Shown here: positions 8,615 through 17,937 of the stretch, in pieces
How the letters are laid out: the number at the start of each line of letters is the position of its first letter
Position numbering within the stretch: the first letter of the stretch is position 1
Assembly (NCBI RefSeq): GCF_014174405.1
Contig: NZ_JACEGA010000001.1
Span: 3,450,501 to 3,514,500, forward strand
Source: Variimorphobacter saccharofermentans
GTDB taxonomy: Bacteria; Bacillota; Clostridia; Lachnospirales; Lachnospiraceae
Direction: 5' to 3'
DNA: 64,000 nucleotides
Program-made: the position numbers and the translations under genes
The notes under the pieces: generated by a model
Seen by the model: only the letters and a program-made list of their open reading frames with translations
Told to the model about the DNA's origin: nothing
Databases searched by the model: none

Positions 8615-9152
8615 CTGAAACCCTCCCTTCTAATACTGATTTTAACTTTTCTCTGGCTCTGGAAAGCCGGCTCTTTATCGTTCCTTCCGGAAGATCCAGC
8701 AATTTTGCTGTTTCTATTAAAGACATTTCCTGATAGTATACACAAAGTACTACATCCTTATATTTATCCGGTAAGGAAAGAACTGCATTTTTAATCAGTT
8801 CCTTCGTATCCTGTTTTTCAATGTCATCATAATCAGAAGTACTGACAATTGCATCCTCCTGATATTCCATCATCGGAACTACTCTTCTATTCCATGCACT
8901 TTTCAGGTAATCCTTACAGGTATTAATTGTAATCCGTATAATCCAAGTCTTAATACTGGAATTGCCTTCAAAAGTGGACAGCTTTTGATTCACTTTAATA
9001 AATACATCCTGGAATATATCCTCTGCTGAATGTATATCCTTGACATACATATACGCTGTTCGAAGTACATCGTTACCGTACTGTCGAATAAGAGCCTCTA
9101 TGTCATATGCAGGTGATTGTTCCGGGAGTTTATTATGCACATCCTTCTGCAT
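8604..9152 (-). CDS. ECF-type RNA polymerase sigma factor
   Basis: A 182-residue sigma-70 family protein of the extracytoplasmic function type. Region 2 is at about 20-90 (RTAYMYVKDIHSAEDIFQDVF, then STFEGNSSIKTWIIRITIN). Region 4 is at about 125-175 (LPDKYKDVVLCVYYQEMSLIETAKLLDLPEGTIKSRLSRAREKL, the -35 binding helix-turn-helix). Regions 1 and 3 are missing, as expected. It directs RNA polymerase to a small regulon set by the membrane partner encoded next in the operon. ATG preceded by GGGGGAT. The stimulus and the autoregulatory promoter were not identified. Confidence 0.93.
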   Translation of the reverse strand: MQKDVHNKLPEQSPAYDIEALIRQYGNDVLRTAYMYVKDIHSAEDIFQDVFIKVNQKLSTFEGNSSIKTWIIRITINTCKDYLKSAWNRRVVPMMEYQEDAIVSTSDYDDIEKQDTKELIKNAVLSLPDKYKDVVLCVYYQEMSLIETAKLLDLPEGTIKSRLSRAREKLKSVLEGRVSDEL

Positions 9153-9324
9153 CCTATTATCCCCCTATACTATACCTTATTTAATCATGTGTCATAATTA
9201 TCTGCTTAACTATAGTATAAGTATACATAGACTGACATATGATGTAAATGATAAAATGGATGCTTGTCACTTCATTTCTTTTCTTCTTCAATGATTAGAC
9301 GTAACTTCCATATATTTCGTTCCA

Positions 9325-9385
9325 TAAAAATAGCCGGGAATCGAAATGAAATAATTGGCATAATCCATATCTTTCCCGACAAAAC
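9325..9385 (-). terminator. Possible terminator after the ABC exporter gene
   Basis: On the minus strand TCGGGAA pairs with TTCCCGG across a loop of about 30 bases, followed by TATTTTTATGG. The loop is long and the T-run short, so this is only a suggestion. Confidence 0.35.
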
Positions 9386-9389
9386 ATTA

Positions 9390-11159
9390 TTATATTGATA
9401 CTGAATTCTCAGATGAACCCTTTCTCTCAAATGTCATCCTGTAAAGTCCTGCATAGATTCCGTCCTTTGCTAATAATTCCTCATGAGTACCACTTTCCTT
9501 AATTCCCTCTTCGGTCAGTACCAGTATTTTTTTCGCATTCTTTATGGTTGAAAGTCGATGTGCAATCACAAATGTAGTACGGTTCTTAGCCAGTTTTTCA
9601 AGTGAATCCTGAACTACCTTCTCGCTTTCGTTATCTAAGGCGGAGGTTGCCTCATCAAAAATCAATATGGGCGGATTTTTAAGAAATACTCTTGCGATGC
9701 TAAGACGTTGCTTTTGTCCACCGGAAAGCTTAATTCCACGCTGTCCGATATAGGTATTATATCCATCAGGCAGTTCCATAATGAACTCATGGGCATTGGC
9801 ATTCTTAGCTGCTTCAATCACCTCTTCTTCGGTTGCATCTAATCTTCCATAGCGTATATTATCCATGACCGTACCTGCAAACAGATATACATCCTGCTGT
9901 ACGATTCCGATATTCTTTCTCAAAGATCGAAGAGTAATATCCCGTATATCCTTCCCGTCGATTGTTATACATCCTTCTGATACCTCATAAAATCGGGGGA
10001 TCAGGCTGCACATGGTGGTCTTACCAACCCCGGAGGATCCTACAAGAGCCATATAATCACCGGCTTCTACCGTAAGGTTAATCCCCCTGAAAACCTCGGA
10101 CAAGGTATCGTTATACTTAAAGGAAACATTTTTAAATTCTATTCTACCCTTAACATTCTTCAATGTAATGGCATTCGGTTTATCAAGTATATCCGGTTCT
10201 ATCTCTATGATTTCAAAGAAACGATCAAAACCAGTCATACCATTCTGGAAGGATTCAGTAAAGTTAATCAGCTTTTTCACCGGATCAATTAAGGTATTGA
10301 TATATAGCAGAAACGTCAGCAAATCCCCTACATTAATAAGTTTATTAGCTATAAATAAGCCTCCCCCGGCAATTACTGCTATATTGATGAAGCTTGTGAA
10401 CAAGTTGAGTCCAGAATGAAATATGGCCATAGTTTTATAGCTGTTTCGCTTACTGTCAACAAATCTGGAATTCCCTGTGTGGAATTTATCAATCTCAACG
10501 GATTCATTTGCAAAGGATTTTACCACTCGAATTCCGGAAAGATTATCTTCAATCTGTGCATTAATTTCAGCAATTCGTTCCCGGTTCTTACGAAAAGCCC
10601 GGTTCATCCTGCCTCTCATATAGTATGCATAGAAGAACATAATTGGAAGAAAGGCAAATACAATTAGCGTTAGCTTCACATTAATCCGCAATAGAATGAT
10701 AAATGCTCCGATAAACTTAATCAAGGATATTACGATATCCTCCGGACCATGGTGACAGAGCTCTGTAATGTCAAATAAGTCGTTGGTTACCCTGCTCATG
10801 AGCTGACCTGTCTTCTGATTATCAAAGAAGTTAAAGGAAAGCTTCTGATAATGTTCGAAGATATCATTGCGCATATCGTATTCCATTTTAGCACCCATGA
10901 TATGTCCCTGGTAAGTCACATAGAAAATGCTGAGAAACTCAATTATTACCAGCCCCAACATACCAAAAAGTAGTTTAATAATAAGTGGAATTGCTTCCGA
11001 TATTTCCTGATTTACAAGAATATCATTGGTTATGTAACGTACCACCATGGGATAAACCAGTGATACTGCTGCCGCCAGCAGAGCAAAAAACATATCTGAA
11101 AAAAACAATCCCATATATGGACGGTAATAAGACAAAAATTTTCTCGTTTTTTTACTCAT
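9390..11159 (-). CDS. ABC exporter half-transporter (fused permease and ATPase)
   Basis: A 589-residue type IV exporter half-molecule that would work as a homodimer or heterodimer. A six-helix membrane domain covers about 15-300, and the ATPase follows. Walker A GSSGVGKTT is at 374-382, the signature LSGGQ at 478-482, Walker B ILIFDE near 498-503 with the following Ala-Thr-Ser-Ala-Leu-Asp D-loop, and the switch His in IAHRLSTIKNAKKILVL. Family members export lipids, peptides or drugs; the substrate cannot be read from sequence. AAGGAGG precedes the ATG. No second half-transporter gene is adjacent, so a homodimer is more likely. Confidence 0.92.
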   Translation of the reverse strand: MSKKTRKFLSYYRPYMGLFFSDMFFALLAAAVSLVYPMVVRYITNDILVNQEISEAIPLIIKLLFGMLGLVIIEFLSIFYVTYQGHIMGAKMEYDMRNDIFEHYQKLSFNFFDNQKTGQLMSRVTNDLFDITELCHHGPEDIVISLIKFIGAFIILLRINVKLTLIVFAFLPIMFFYAYYMRGRMNRAFRKNRERIAEINAQIEDNLSGIRVVKSFANESVEIDKFHTGNSRFVDSKRNSYKTMAIFHSGLNLFTSFINIAVIAGGGLFIANKLINVGDLLTFLLYINTLIDPVKKLINFTESFQNGMTGFDRFFEIIEIEPDILDKPNAITLKNVKGRIEFKNVSFKYNDTLSEVFRGINLTVEAGDYMALVGSSGVGKTTMCSLIPRFYEVSEGCITIDGKDIRDITLRSLRKNIGIVQQDVYLFAGTVMDNIRYGRLDATEEEVIEAAKNANAHEFIMELPDGYNTYIGQRGIKLSGGQKQRLSIARVFLKNPPILIFDEATSALDNESEKVVQDSLEKLAKNRTTFVIAHRLSTIKNAKKILVLTEEGIKESGTHEELLAKDGIYAGLYRMTFERKGSSENSVSI

Positions 11160-11333
11160 GGATTACCTCCTTGATACTGCTTTCTTACATTGTTATATAT
11201 TACCCGGAAATGAATAGTCAGGGATTTCTTGATAGTTGATAATAAAGTATAGCGGAAAAATCTATGAAAAGCAATAATAAAATTGAACGATTAGAAATTG
11301 ACTAAGGAACGGGTGGTGATAATATAGATACGA

Positions 11334-11374
11334 TAAAAAACGGACTGTACTTGAATTCTTTCGAGTACAATCCG
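11334..11374 (-). terminator. Rho-independent terminator of pfkA
   Basis: On the minus strand CGGATTGTACT pairs with AGTACAGTCCG (one G-T pair), immediately followed by TTTTTT. It is a textbook intrinsic terminator about 55 bases after the pfkA stop. Confidence 0.9.
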
Positions 11375-11426
11375 GTATCCTTATATATAGAATCATTCTG
11401 TCCTTATATATTCCAGAAGCAGATAA

Positions 11427-12401
11427 CTATTTTGATAAGCGTATGGACAGTTCATACATATATTGATCAACGTCCTTCTTCATTGCTAAACCTTCTTCAA
11501 TATCATAATCAACGAACTTACCGTCTCTATATCCAACCACGCGATTTGATGCGCCTGCTACTAATAAATCAACTGCCTTGGCACCCATCATGGAAGCATA
11601 TACACGATCTCTGGCTGTAGGACTTCCACCTCTCTGAGCATGTCCTATGATAGTTGCTCTTGTCTCCATGCCGGTAGCAGCTTCAATTCTTTTTGCCATA
11701 CCATTGGAATCGCCAACACCTTCTGCATTTACAATAATATAGTGCTTCTTTCCTTTTTTACGTTTCTCTATGATGCTGTTAATGATCTTTTGCTCATCAT
11801 AATCATAACGTTCTGAAATCAGAATATCTTCTGCGCCGTTTGCTATACCACACCACAAAGCAATATAGCCCGCTTTACGTCCCATAACCTCGATAACACT
11901 ACATCTTTCATGGGATGTAGAAGTATCTCTTACCTTATCGATGGTCTCCATCGCCGTATTCACTGCTGTATCAAAACCAATCGTATAATCCGTACAGGAT
12001 ATATCAAGATCGATGGTTCCCGGAATACCTACCGTATTTATACCTCTTCTTGCAAGAGCCTGTGCTCCTTTGAAGGAACCGTCACCACCGATGACTACTA
12101 ATCCATCGATTCCATGCTTTCTACATATTTCTGCGCCGTAGTCCTGGACCTCCGGCTTTACAAATTCAAGGCAGCGTGCTGTATAAAGGATAGTACCACC
12201 TTTTTGGATAATATCCGAAACGCTTCTTGAATCCATATCTATGATGTCTTCCTCTAATAAACCATTGTAGCCTCTTCTGATACCCTTCACCTTAAGGCCA
12301 GCTGCAAGTGCCGTTCTAACCACTGCTCTAATGGCAGCATTCATACCCGGTGCATCCCCACCGCTGGTTAATACTCCTATTGTTTTAACATTGCTTCCCA
12401 T
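11427..12401 (-). CDS. pfkA: ATP-dependent 6-phosphofructokinase
   Basis: A 324-residue PfkA of normal bacterial length, catalysing fructose-6-phosphate + ATP to fructose-1,6-bisphosphate + ADP in the cytosol, the committed step of glycolysis. Visible motifs are GVLTSGGDAPGMNA (ATP binding), VIGGDGSFKGA, where the Gly after GGD marks ATP rather than pyrophosphate use, PGTIDLDI with both catalytic Asp residues, and MGRKAGYIAL with HAQRGGSP at the fructose phosphate and effector sites. The usual Asn between the two Asp residues of GTIDND is Leu here. It lies directly downstream of dnaE on the same strand, with its own RBS (GGAGG) and a strong terminator after it. Confidence 0.97.
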   Translation of the reverse strand: MGSNVKTIGVLTSGGDAPGMNAAIRAVVRTALAAGLKVKGIRRGYNGLLEEDIIDMDSRSVSDIIQKGGTILYTARCLEFVKPEVQDYGAEICRKHGIDGLVVIGGDGSFKGAQALARRGINTVGIPGTIDLDISCTDYTIGFDTAVNTAMETIDKVRDTSTSHERCSVIEVMGRKAGYIALWCGIANGAEDILISERYDYDEQKIINSIIEKRKKGKKHYIIVNAEGVGDSNGMAKRIEAATGMETRATIIGHAQRGGSPTARDRVYASMMGAKAVDLLVAGASNRVVGYRDGKFVDYDIEEGLAMKKDVDQYMYELSIRLSK

Positions 12402-12444
12402 TATTATAACCTCCGCTTCATCTACAAATAAAGACTACAGTATT

Positions 12445-15400
12445 CTAATCCATTTTCCCCATTTTTTCAATACTCTTTTCTGTAATTCTTACATTTTCGA
12501 CAGAATAAATTGTTGTTAAGCGGTGAATCAACTCTTTTTCTGCCTTTACATTCCTACTTTTTGGAAGTTTTTTTATGCATTTTTCCTCCTCACAGTAAAT
12601 GATTACTGAATCTTTTCCATCATACTCATCCAGTAAAGCATATAGAGTTTGCTCATCCTTTTGAAATTCTGACATTGAAGAATACTTGATCCAAAGCTCC
12701 TGTGGAATGTCATCAAAGGGGATAATATCCTGACATATGAGCTTTGCTGGTTTTTCTTCCTCCACTGTTACCTTTCCGCGAACGAATATTTTTGTATCAT
12801 TTTCCAGTAATGACTTATACTTTTCATAATCTCTTGGAAATAGTATAACCTCAATGGTTCCAAATAAATCTTCCAGTGTAATAAATGCCATCATACTATT
12901 AGTTCTTGTGGCTTTAACCGTTTTTGAGGTAATCATTCCGCCGATTATCACGTTTTTACCGTCCTCAACCTTCGGCCTATTCAGTTCTTCGTCAATCACA
13001 AAATCATAGGAGTATGCTGTTACATTTTTCTTGATACGACCTTCATAGGCTTCCAGCGGATGCCCGCTTACATAGATCCCTAATACCTCTTTTTCTAATG
13101 CAAGTAGCTGCTCCTTGTTGTATTCACTCACGTCGGGCAGTTCCAGTTCATAATCCAGCTTTTCCTTCTCACCCGCTAAGTCGAACAGAGTCATCTGACC
13201 AGTCAGTGCCTTTTTCTTATCTGCTGCAATAGAATCGATAATTTGAACATAGCTCATCATCAGTTGTCGCCGATTCGGATGAAGGGAGCTAAAAACACCT
13301 GCTTTGATAAAGCTTTCAATGGTCCTTTTATTCACCTCTTTACCAGAGAGTCTTGTAGCAAAATCCTTGATATTTAGGAATGGGCCGTTTTCCTCCCGTT
13401 CCTTAACAATCGCCTCTATCACCGGTCTTCCTACTCCTTTGATAGCAGATAACGCATATCGAATAGAATTGCCGGATACGGTAAATACTGAGGCTCCCTC
13501 GTTAATATCTGGTGGTAATATCTCAATATCCATCTGTCTGCAGGTATAAATATACTCGGATACCTTGCCTGGATTATCAATCACCGATGTCATAAGCGCT
13601 GCCATGAATTCCACCGGATAATAACATTTGAGATAAGCAGTTTCATATGATACTACAGCATAGGCTGCCGCATGGGACTTATTAAAAGCATACTTTGCAA
13701 AATCCATCATTTCATCAAAGATATGATTTGCCACTGCTTCCGGTATGCCATTTCCAATACAACCAGTTACTCCCTCATCTGGGTTGCCGTATACAAAAGT
13801 CTGCCGTTCCTTTATCATAACGGCTTCCTTTTTCTTTGACATCGCTCTACGGACAAGGTCACTTCTTCCGTAGCTGTATCCAGCCAGATCACGCACAATC
13901 TGCATAACCTGCTCCTGATATACAATACAGCCATAGGTTGGAGCCAGAATTGGTTCCAGCTGCGGACATTCGTATACAATGCTCCCTGCTTCATTCTTTC
14001 CTTTAATATATTTCGGAATGAAGTCCATTGGCCCGGGACGATAAAGAGCAATTCCTGCAATAATATCCTCCAGATTCCGTGGCCTGAGTTCCTTCATAAA
14101 GCTTTTCATTCCGGCACTTTCCAATTGGAAAATACCTTCTGTCTTGCCGGAGGAAATCAGGTCATATACCTTTTCATCATTAAAATCTATTGCTTTAATA
14201 TCAAATTGTTGTGTTTCACTTCGATTTTTGTTAACTAACGCTTCCGCATTCTGAATTACAGTAAGAGTACGAAGTCCTAAAAAGTCCATCTTCAGCAGAC
14301 CCAGCTCTTCCAAGGTTGTCATGGTAAACTGAGTGGTGATGGAATCATCGGAGGAACGGGAAAGTGGTACGAATTCATCGATGCTTTCCTTACCGATTAC
14401 TACTCCTGCTGCATGCATGGAGGTATGTCTCGGCAAGCCCTCCAAACGTTTTGACATATCGATTAGGTATTTAACATCGGAATTGGTTTCGTAAAGCTGC
14501 TTTAGTTCCTTATTACCATTTAATGCCTTCTCAATGGTAATTCCAATCTCAGTAGGAATCATCTTGGCAACGGTATCTACCTGAGCATAGGGCAAATCCA
14601 ATGCTCTACCCACGTCACGGAGGACTGCTCTAGCAGCCATTGTTCCAAAGGTTACAATCTGAACCACTTTTTCTTTTCCATACTTTCTTGTAACATAGTC
14701 AATTACTTCCTGCCTGCGTTCAAAGCAGAAATCAATATCTATATCGGGCATGGTAAGACGTTCCGGATTGAGAAAACGTTCGAACAATAGATTATATTTG
14801 ATGGGATCGATATCCGTTATTCTAAGACTATAAGATACTATGGAACCTGCTGCACTACCTCGTCCTGGTCCTACTATAATATTGTTATCTCTTGCATATT
14901 TGATGAAATCCCATACAATCAGGAAATAATCCACGAATCCCATGCTATGAATGGTTTCCAGTTCGTACTCCAATCGATCCGATAATTCCTTTGTCACAGG
15001 CTGGTATCTTTCTTCAAGACCCTCCTGGCAAAGCTTCTTTAAATATTCAAATGCTGTATAAGGAGCAGGAACCGGATACACCGGCAGTTTATATTCTCCG
15101 AAGGTTATGGTTACATTACACCTCTTTGCGATTTCGTATGTATTCTCCAGAGCCTCCTTTGCATATGGAAATACAACCAGCATCTCTTCCGGGGATTTCA
15201 GATAATACTGCCCTCCCTCGTAACGCATTCGATTTTCATCCGATACCTTTTTCTGTGTCTGTATGCAAAGCAGAATATCATGGGGATCTGCATCCTCTGC
15301 AAAAGTATAATGCACGTCATTGGTGGCCACCAGCTTGATTCCGGTATCCTGGGATAACCGTAACAAGCCCTGATTAACCGATTTTTGCTCCTGCATTCCA

Positions 15401-15933
15401 TGATCCTGAAGCTCCAGAAAGAAATTACCTTCTCCGAAGATTCCCTGAAGCTTTAATGCTACCGCCTTTGCTTCTTCATAAAAGCCCTTGAGAAGATTCC
15501 CTGCTACCTCCCCTGCCAGACAGGCACTTAATGCAATAATCCCTTCCCTATATTGCTGTAAGATCTCATAATCAATTCTGGGTTTATAATAAAAACCTTC
15601 AATGAAGCCCTTTGACACTATTTTCATAAGGTTATGATATCCAATATCATTCTCTGCTAACAAAACCAAGTGATGATAGCGTTCCTCGGAGGCTCCGGTT
15701 TCCCGGTCAAATCTGGAGTTCGGAGCAACATACACTTCACAGCCTATGATTGGTTTAATTCCTTCCAATATACATGTCTTATAAAAGTCAATCACACCAT
15801 ACATCACACCATGATCCGTAATGGCAAGACTGTCCATGCCAAGCTCTTTAGCTCGGTGAACCATTTCCTTAATCTTACCGGAGCCATCTAACAGGCTGTA
15901 TTCCGTATGGACATGTAAATGAGTAAAATTCAT
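12445..15933 (-). CDS. dnaE: DNA polymerase III alpha subunit
   Basis: An 1162-residue DnaE-type replicative polymerase subunit. The N-terminal PHP domain begins FTHLHVHTEYSLLDGSGK with DHGVMYGV near 40-47. The polymerase palm has GPGRGSAAGS at 355-364 and the catalytic acidic motif PDIDID at 396-401, with the third Asp further on in LLKMDFLGLR. A helix-hairpin-helix region and an OB-fold (about 975-1060, VIIGGMITSKTVKATRTNSMMAF) follow. There is no embedded exonuclease, so this is DnaE rather than PolC. GGAGGAAGAGC precedes the ATG. It shares an operon with pfkA, an order often seen in Clostridia. Confidence 0.97.
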   Translation of the reverse strand: MNFTHLHVHTEYSLLDGSGKIKEMVHRAKELGMDSLAITDHGVMYGVIDFYKTCILEGIKPIIGCEVYVAPNSRFDRETGASEERYHHLVLLAENDIGYHNLMKIVSKGFIEGFYYKPRIDYEILQQYREGIIALSACLAGEVAGNLLKGFYEEAKAVALKLQGIFGEGNFFLELQDHGMQEQKSVNQGLLRLSQDTGIKLVATNDVHYTFAEDADPHDILLCIQTQKKVSDENRMRYEGGQYYLKSPEEMLVVFPYAKEALENTYEIAKRCNVTITFGEYKLPVYPVPAPYTAFEYLKKLCQEGLEERYQPVTKELSDRLEYELETIHSMGFVDYFLIVWDFIKYARDNNIIVGPGRGSAAGSIVSYSLRITDIDPIKYNLLFERFLNPERLTMPDIDIDFCFERRQEVIDYVTRKYGKEKVVQIVTFGTMAARAVLRDVGRALDLPYAQVDTVAKMIPTEIGITIEKALNGNKELKQLYETNSDVKYLIDMSKRLEGLPRHTSMHAAGVVIGKESIDEFVPLSRSSDDSITTQFTMTTLEELGLLKMDFLGLRTLTVIQNAEALVNKNRSETQQFDIKAIDFNDEKVYDLISSGKTEGIFQLESAGMKSFMKELRPRNLEDIIAGIALYRPGPMDFIPKYIKGKNEAGSIVYECPQLEPILAPTYGCIVYQEQVMQIVRDLAGYSYGRSDLVRRAMSKKKEAVMIKERQTFVYGNPDEGVTGCIGNGIPEAVANHIFDEMMDFAKYAFNKSHAAAYAVVSYETAYLKCYYPVEFMAALMTSVIDNPGKVSEYIYTCRQMDIEILPPDINEGASVFTVSGNSIRYALSAIKGVGRPVIEAIVKEREENGPFLNIKDFATRLSGKEVNKRTIESFIKAGVFSSLHPNRRQLMMSYVQIIDSIAADKKKALTGQMTLFDLAGEKEKLDYELELPDVSEYNKEQLLALEKEVLGIYVSGHPLEAYEGRIKKNVTAYSYDFVIDEELNRPKVEDGKNVIIGGMITSKTVKATRTNSMMAFITLEDLFGTIEVILFPRDYEKYKSLLENDTKIFVRGKVTVEEEKPAKLICQDIIPFDDIPQELWIKYSSMSEFQKDEQTLYALLDEYDGKDSVIIYCEEEKCIKKLPKSRNVKAEKELIHRLTTIYSVENVRITEKSIEKMGKMD

Positions 15934-15967
15934 GCTCTTCCTCCTTCCGTCTTAGATTTATGCTAAA

Positions 15968-17449
15968 CTACCAGTCCTTTGCCGGACGCTCCGGGTCAAT
16001 AATATCCTTCACATCAAATAAATCGGATAAACGCTCCGGGAATTCCAGCATTGCCTGTCCATCCAAAGGTCTTCTGGTCATTCTCATATAATCATCCTTA
16101 ATATACATCCATGGTGACTTATATACCCCGCAAAACATGGTAAAGCCACACTCTTTCATATACTGGAATTTCTCACCACTGTAGCTACCGGTGGTGACTT
16201 CTATATCAGCACCAAAGGGAAACACATAGATCTCGGTAGGTCCAATCAGTGAGCCCACCTCTGCCATCCATTTGTCAGTATCTTTTTTAAAGACCTCAAA
16301 GCTTGCTGTAGTCATATTTAGATGTCCCCAGCTATGGGATCCAAGCTCCCAGCCATCCTCTTTGAGCGCCTGAGCCACCTTCTTTACCTGTTCCACATCC
16401 TGTTCATAGGTTGGCGATTCCGGATCATTGGTACGATATCCCAATGTGCCTTCGTAACCAGTTATAGCAAGAAGTCCTTTGGCACCCTTATAGGAAAAGT
16501 CGGGATGCTCCTCTACAAAGGCATCCAGTATAGGAACAATATCAAAATCACCTGTGATAATGGATCCGTCATCCGCTCTCATTTCACAGGTCGGCTTCCC
16601 ATCCTCACCTATGACGATACGCGTAGCAAATCCATCAGTCTCCATATATTCATAGTAATTCACATCATCCTCTGATAATACAAAGGGCTTTTTTCCTGCA
16701 GGCAAATATATCTCGCCCTCTTCGTAGATGGTTGTCCCATCCTCCTTCGTTACCTTCTTTACCAGGTCTGCCATTCTCACAAGAACATATCCGTCCTCGT
16801 ACATCTTCTGCATCATTTTCTTAAATTCCGATATAGTTGTCATATACATATTATAGCCGCGTGACATTCTGTCACCATCAAAGGCTTTTGAATTATCAGC
16901 AACCAGTGCATGAAAGAATATATGATTAATTTCTGATACGGATTGATAGGAACCCCCGTAGAGTAAAAGCTCACTCTTTTCCTTCTCAAGGCGTTCTACT
17001 GCTGCTACTAAGGTTGTGTATTTCTCATAGCTTCCTTCTGTCCCCTGATATTTCTTAAGCAGCTCAATTGCCCCTTCATAGTCATAGCTCAATGCAAGCT
17101 GATCCGCCTGATTGATTAATTCCTGACGCTCCTTCTCTTCCTGCATTAATCTTTCCTGTTCTTTGACCGCTTCAATTTCTTCAGCTGAAAGCTCATCCTC
17201 CACTTCCTCCTGTTTCCCATCCGAGGATTCGTTCTCTCCATTTTGAGAAGCATTTTCCTGAGCCGATGATTTATCTTCTTGTGAAGTAGAGTTTCCTGAA
17301 TTCGGTGAGCTTGTTTGCTTTTCCTTCCACAATACATAAATCCGATAGGATCCGATTAGCAATAAGAGAATTAGAATTTCACATACTATAATTATAACTG
17401 TTTTTTTACCTCGTTTGTTACGATGATTGTCATTTTCATTCGTATCCAT
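15968..17449 (-). CDS. Membrane-anchored polysaccharide deacetylase-like (NodB-fold) protein
   Basis: A 493-residue protein starting MDTNENDN; an ATG five codons upstream has a ribosome site abutting the start, while this one has GGGG nine bases away. A transmembrane helix (about 18-36, VIIIVCEILILLLLIGSYRI) is followed by a Ser/Gln/Glu-rich linker, a Glu-rich coiled-coil-like stretch (about 80-170), then the catalytic-type domain. NodB landmarks are INHIFFHALVAD (motif 1 position), GSHSWGHLN (the His-Ser-x2-His zinc motif) and FPFGAD. The first motif departs from the usual Thr-Phe-Asp-Asp, so activity on wall glycan is uncertain. It would act outside the cell. It sits between dnaE and the whiA-crh block with a hairpin upstream. 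Confidence 0.78.
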   Translation of the reverse strand: MDTNENDNHRNKRGKKTVIIIVCEILILLLLIGSYRIYVLWKEKQTSSPNSGNSTSQEDKSSAQENASQNGENESSDGKQEEVEDELSAEEIEAVKEQERLMQEEKERQELINQADQLALSYDYEGAIELLKKYQGTEGSYEKYTTLVAAVERLEKEKSELLLYGGSYQSVSEINHIFFHALVADNSKAFDGDRMSRGYNMYMTTISEFKKMMQKMYEDGYVLVRMADLVKKVTKEDGTTIYEEGEIYLPAGKKPFVLSEDDVNYYEYMETDGFATRIVIGEDGKPTCEMRADDGSIITGDFDIVPILDAFVEEHPDFSYKGAKGLLAITGYEGTLGYRTNDPESPTYEQDVEQVKKVAQALKEDGWELGSHSWGHLNMTTASFEVFKKDTDKWMAEVGSLIGPTEIYVFPFGADIEVTTGSYSGEKFQYMKECGFTMFCGVYKSPWMYIKDDYMRMTRRPLDGQAMLEFPERLSDLFDVKDIIDPERPAKDW

Positions 17450-17627
17450 TATACTATACCCCATTTCCTGTTATCTTTCGAAAGAAATGATTAACGTGTA
17501 GGTTCTACTTCCTTAATCACCTCTTAGTGTCACGGTTGACAGGTTCCACAGTTTAGCTACACACGAGAGTATTATAACATATATATGAAATTATTTCGTT
17601 ACAAAAGTATTAAATCATTTCAAGTAA

Positions 17628-17666
17628 TCGAAAGAGGGTTGCTGCAAATATATTTGCAACAACCCT
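17628..17666 (-). terminator. Hairpin after crh
   Basis: AGGGTTG-TGCAAATATATTTGCA-CAACCCT forms a long nearly perfect stem (17635-17666) just after the crh stop. The minus-strand tail CTCTTTCGATT is only moderately T-rich. Confidence 0.65.
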
Positions 17667-17682
17667 GTCCCTTTTGACTCGT

Positions 17683-17937
17683 CTATTTACTACTTAAATA
17701 TTTTTCAATATTCTCTATCGCCTGCTGCTCATCCGGTCCATCTGCTGTCACAGTTACGGTCTCTCCGGCTGAGATACCCAAACTCATCATGCCCATAATG
17801 CTCTTTGCATTTACTCTTTTTTCTTCACTAACTACATGAATGCTACATTCATATTGACTTGCCACCTGAACTAGTAGTGCAACAGGTCTCGCTTCCAGAC
17901 CGTTAGGAATGTTAATGACTATTTCCTTCGTTATCAT
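17683..17937 (-). CDS. crh: Crh-like HPr paralogue lacking His15
   Basis: An 84-residue HPr-fold protein. The catalytic His15 of HPr is replaced by Glu (Asn12-Gly13-Leu14-Glu15-Ala16-Arg17-Pro18), so it cannot take phosphate from Enzyme I. The regulatory Ser46 is kept in NAKSIMGMMSLGI. This is the pattern of Bacillus Crh, which has Gln15 and serves only as a HprK target and CcpA cofactor. The start lies 26 bases inside the whiA end with AAGGAGG nine bases before the ATG, and the whiA-crh order is the same as in Bacillus. A kinase (hprK) is 4 kb away. A role in catabolite repression is inferred from family and context. Confidence 0.88.
   Translation of the reverse strand: MITKEIVINIPNGLEARPVALLVQVASQYECSIHVVSEEKRVNAKSIMGMMSLGISAGETVTVTADGPDEQQAIENIEKYLSSK

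Noticed and set aside
11427..12401. Pyrophosphate-dependent phosphofructokinase
   Set aside because: The GGDGS motif has Gly rather than Asp after GGD, and the PGTID motif has Gly rather than Lys, which fits the ATP-dependent type.
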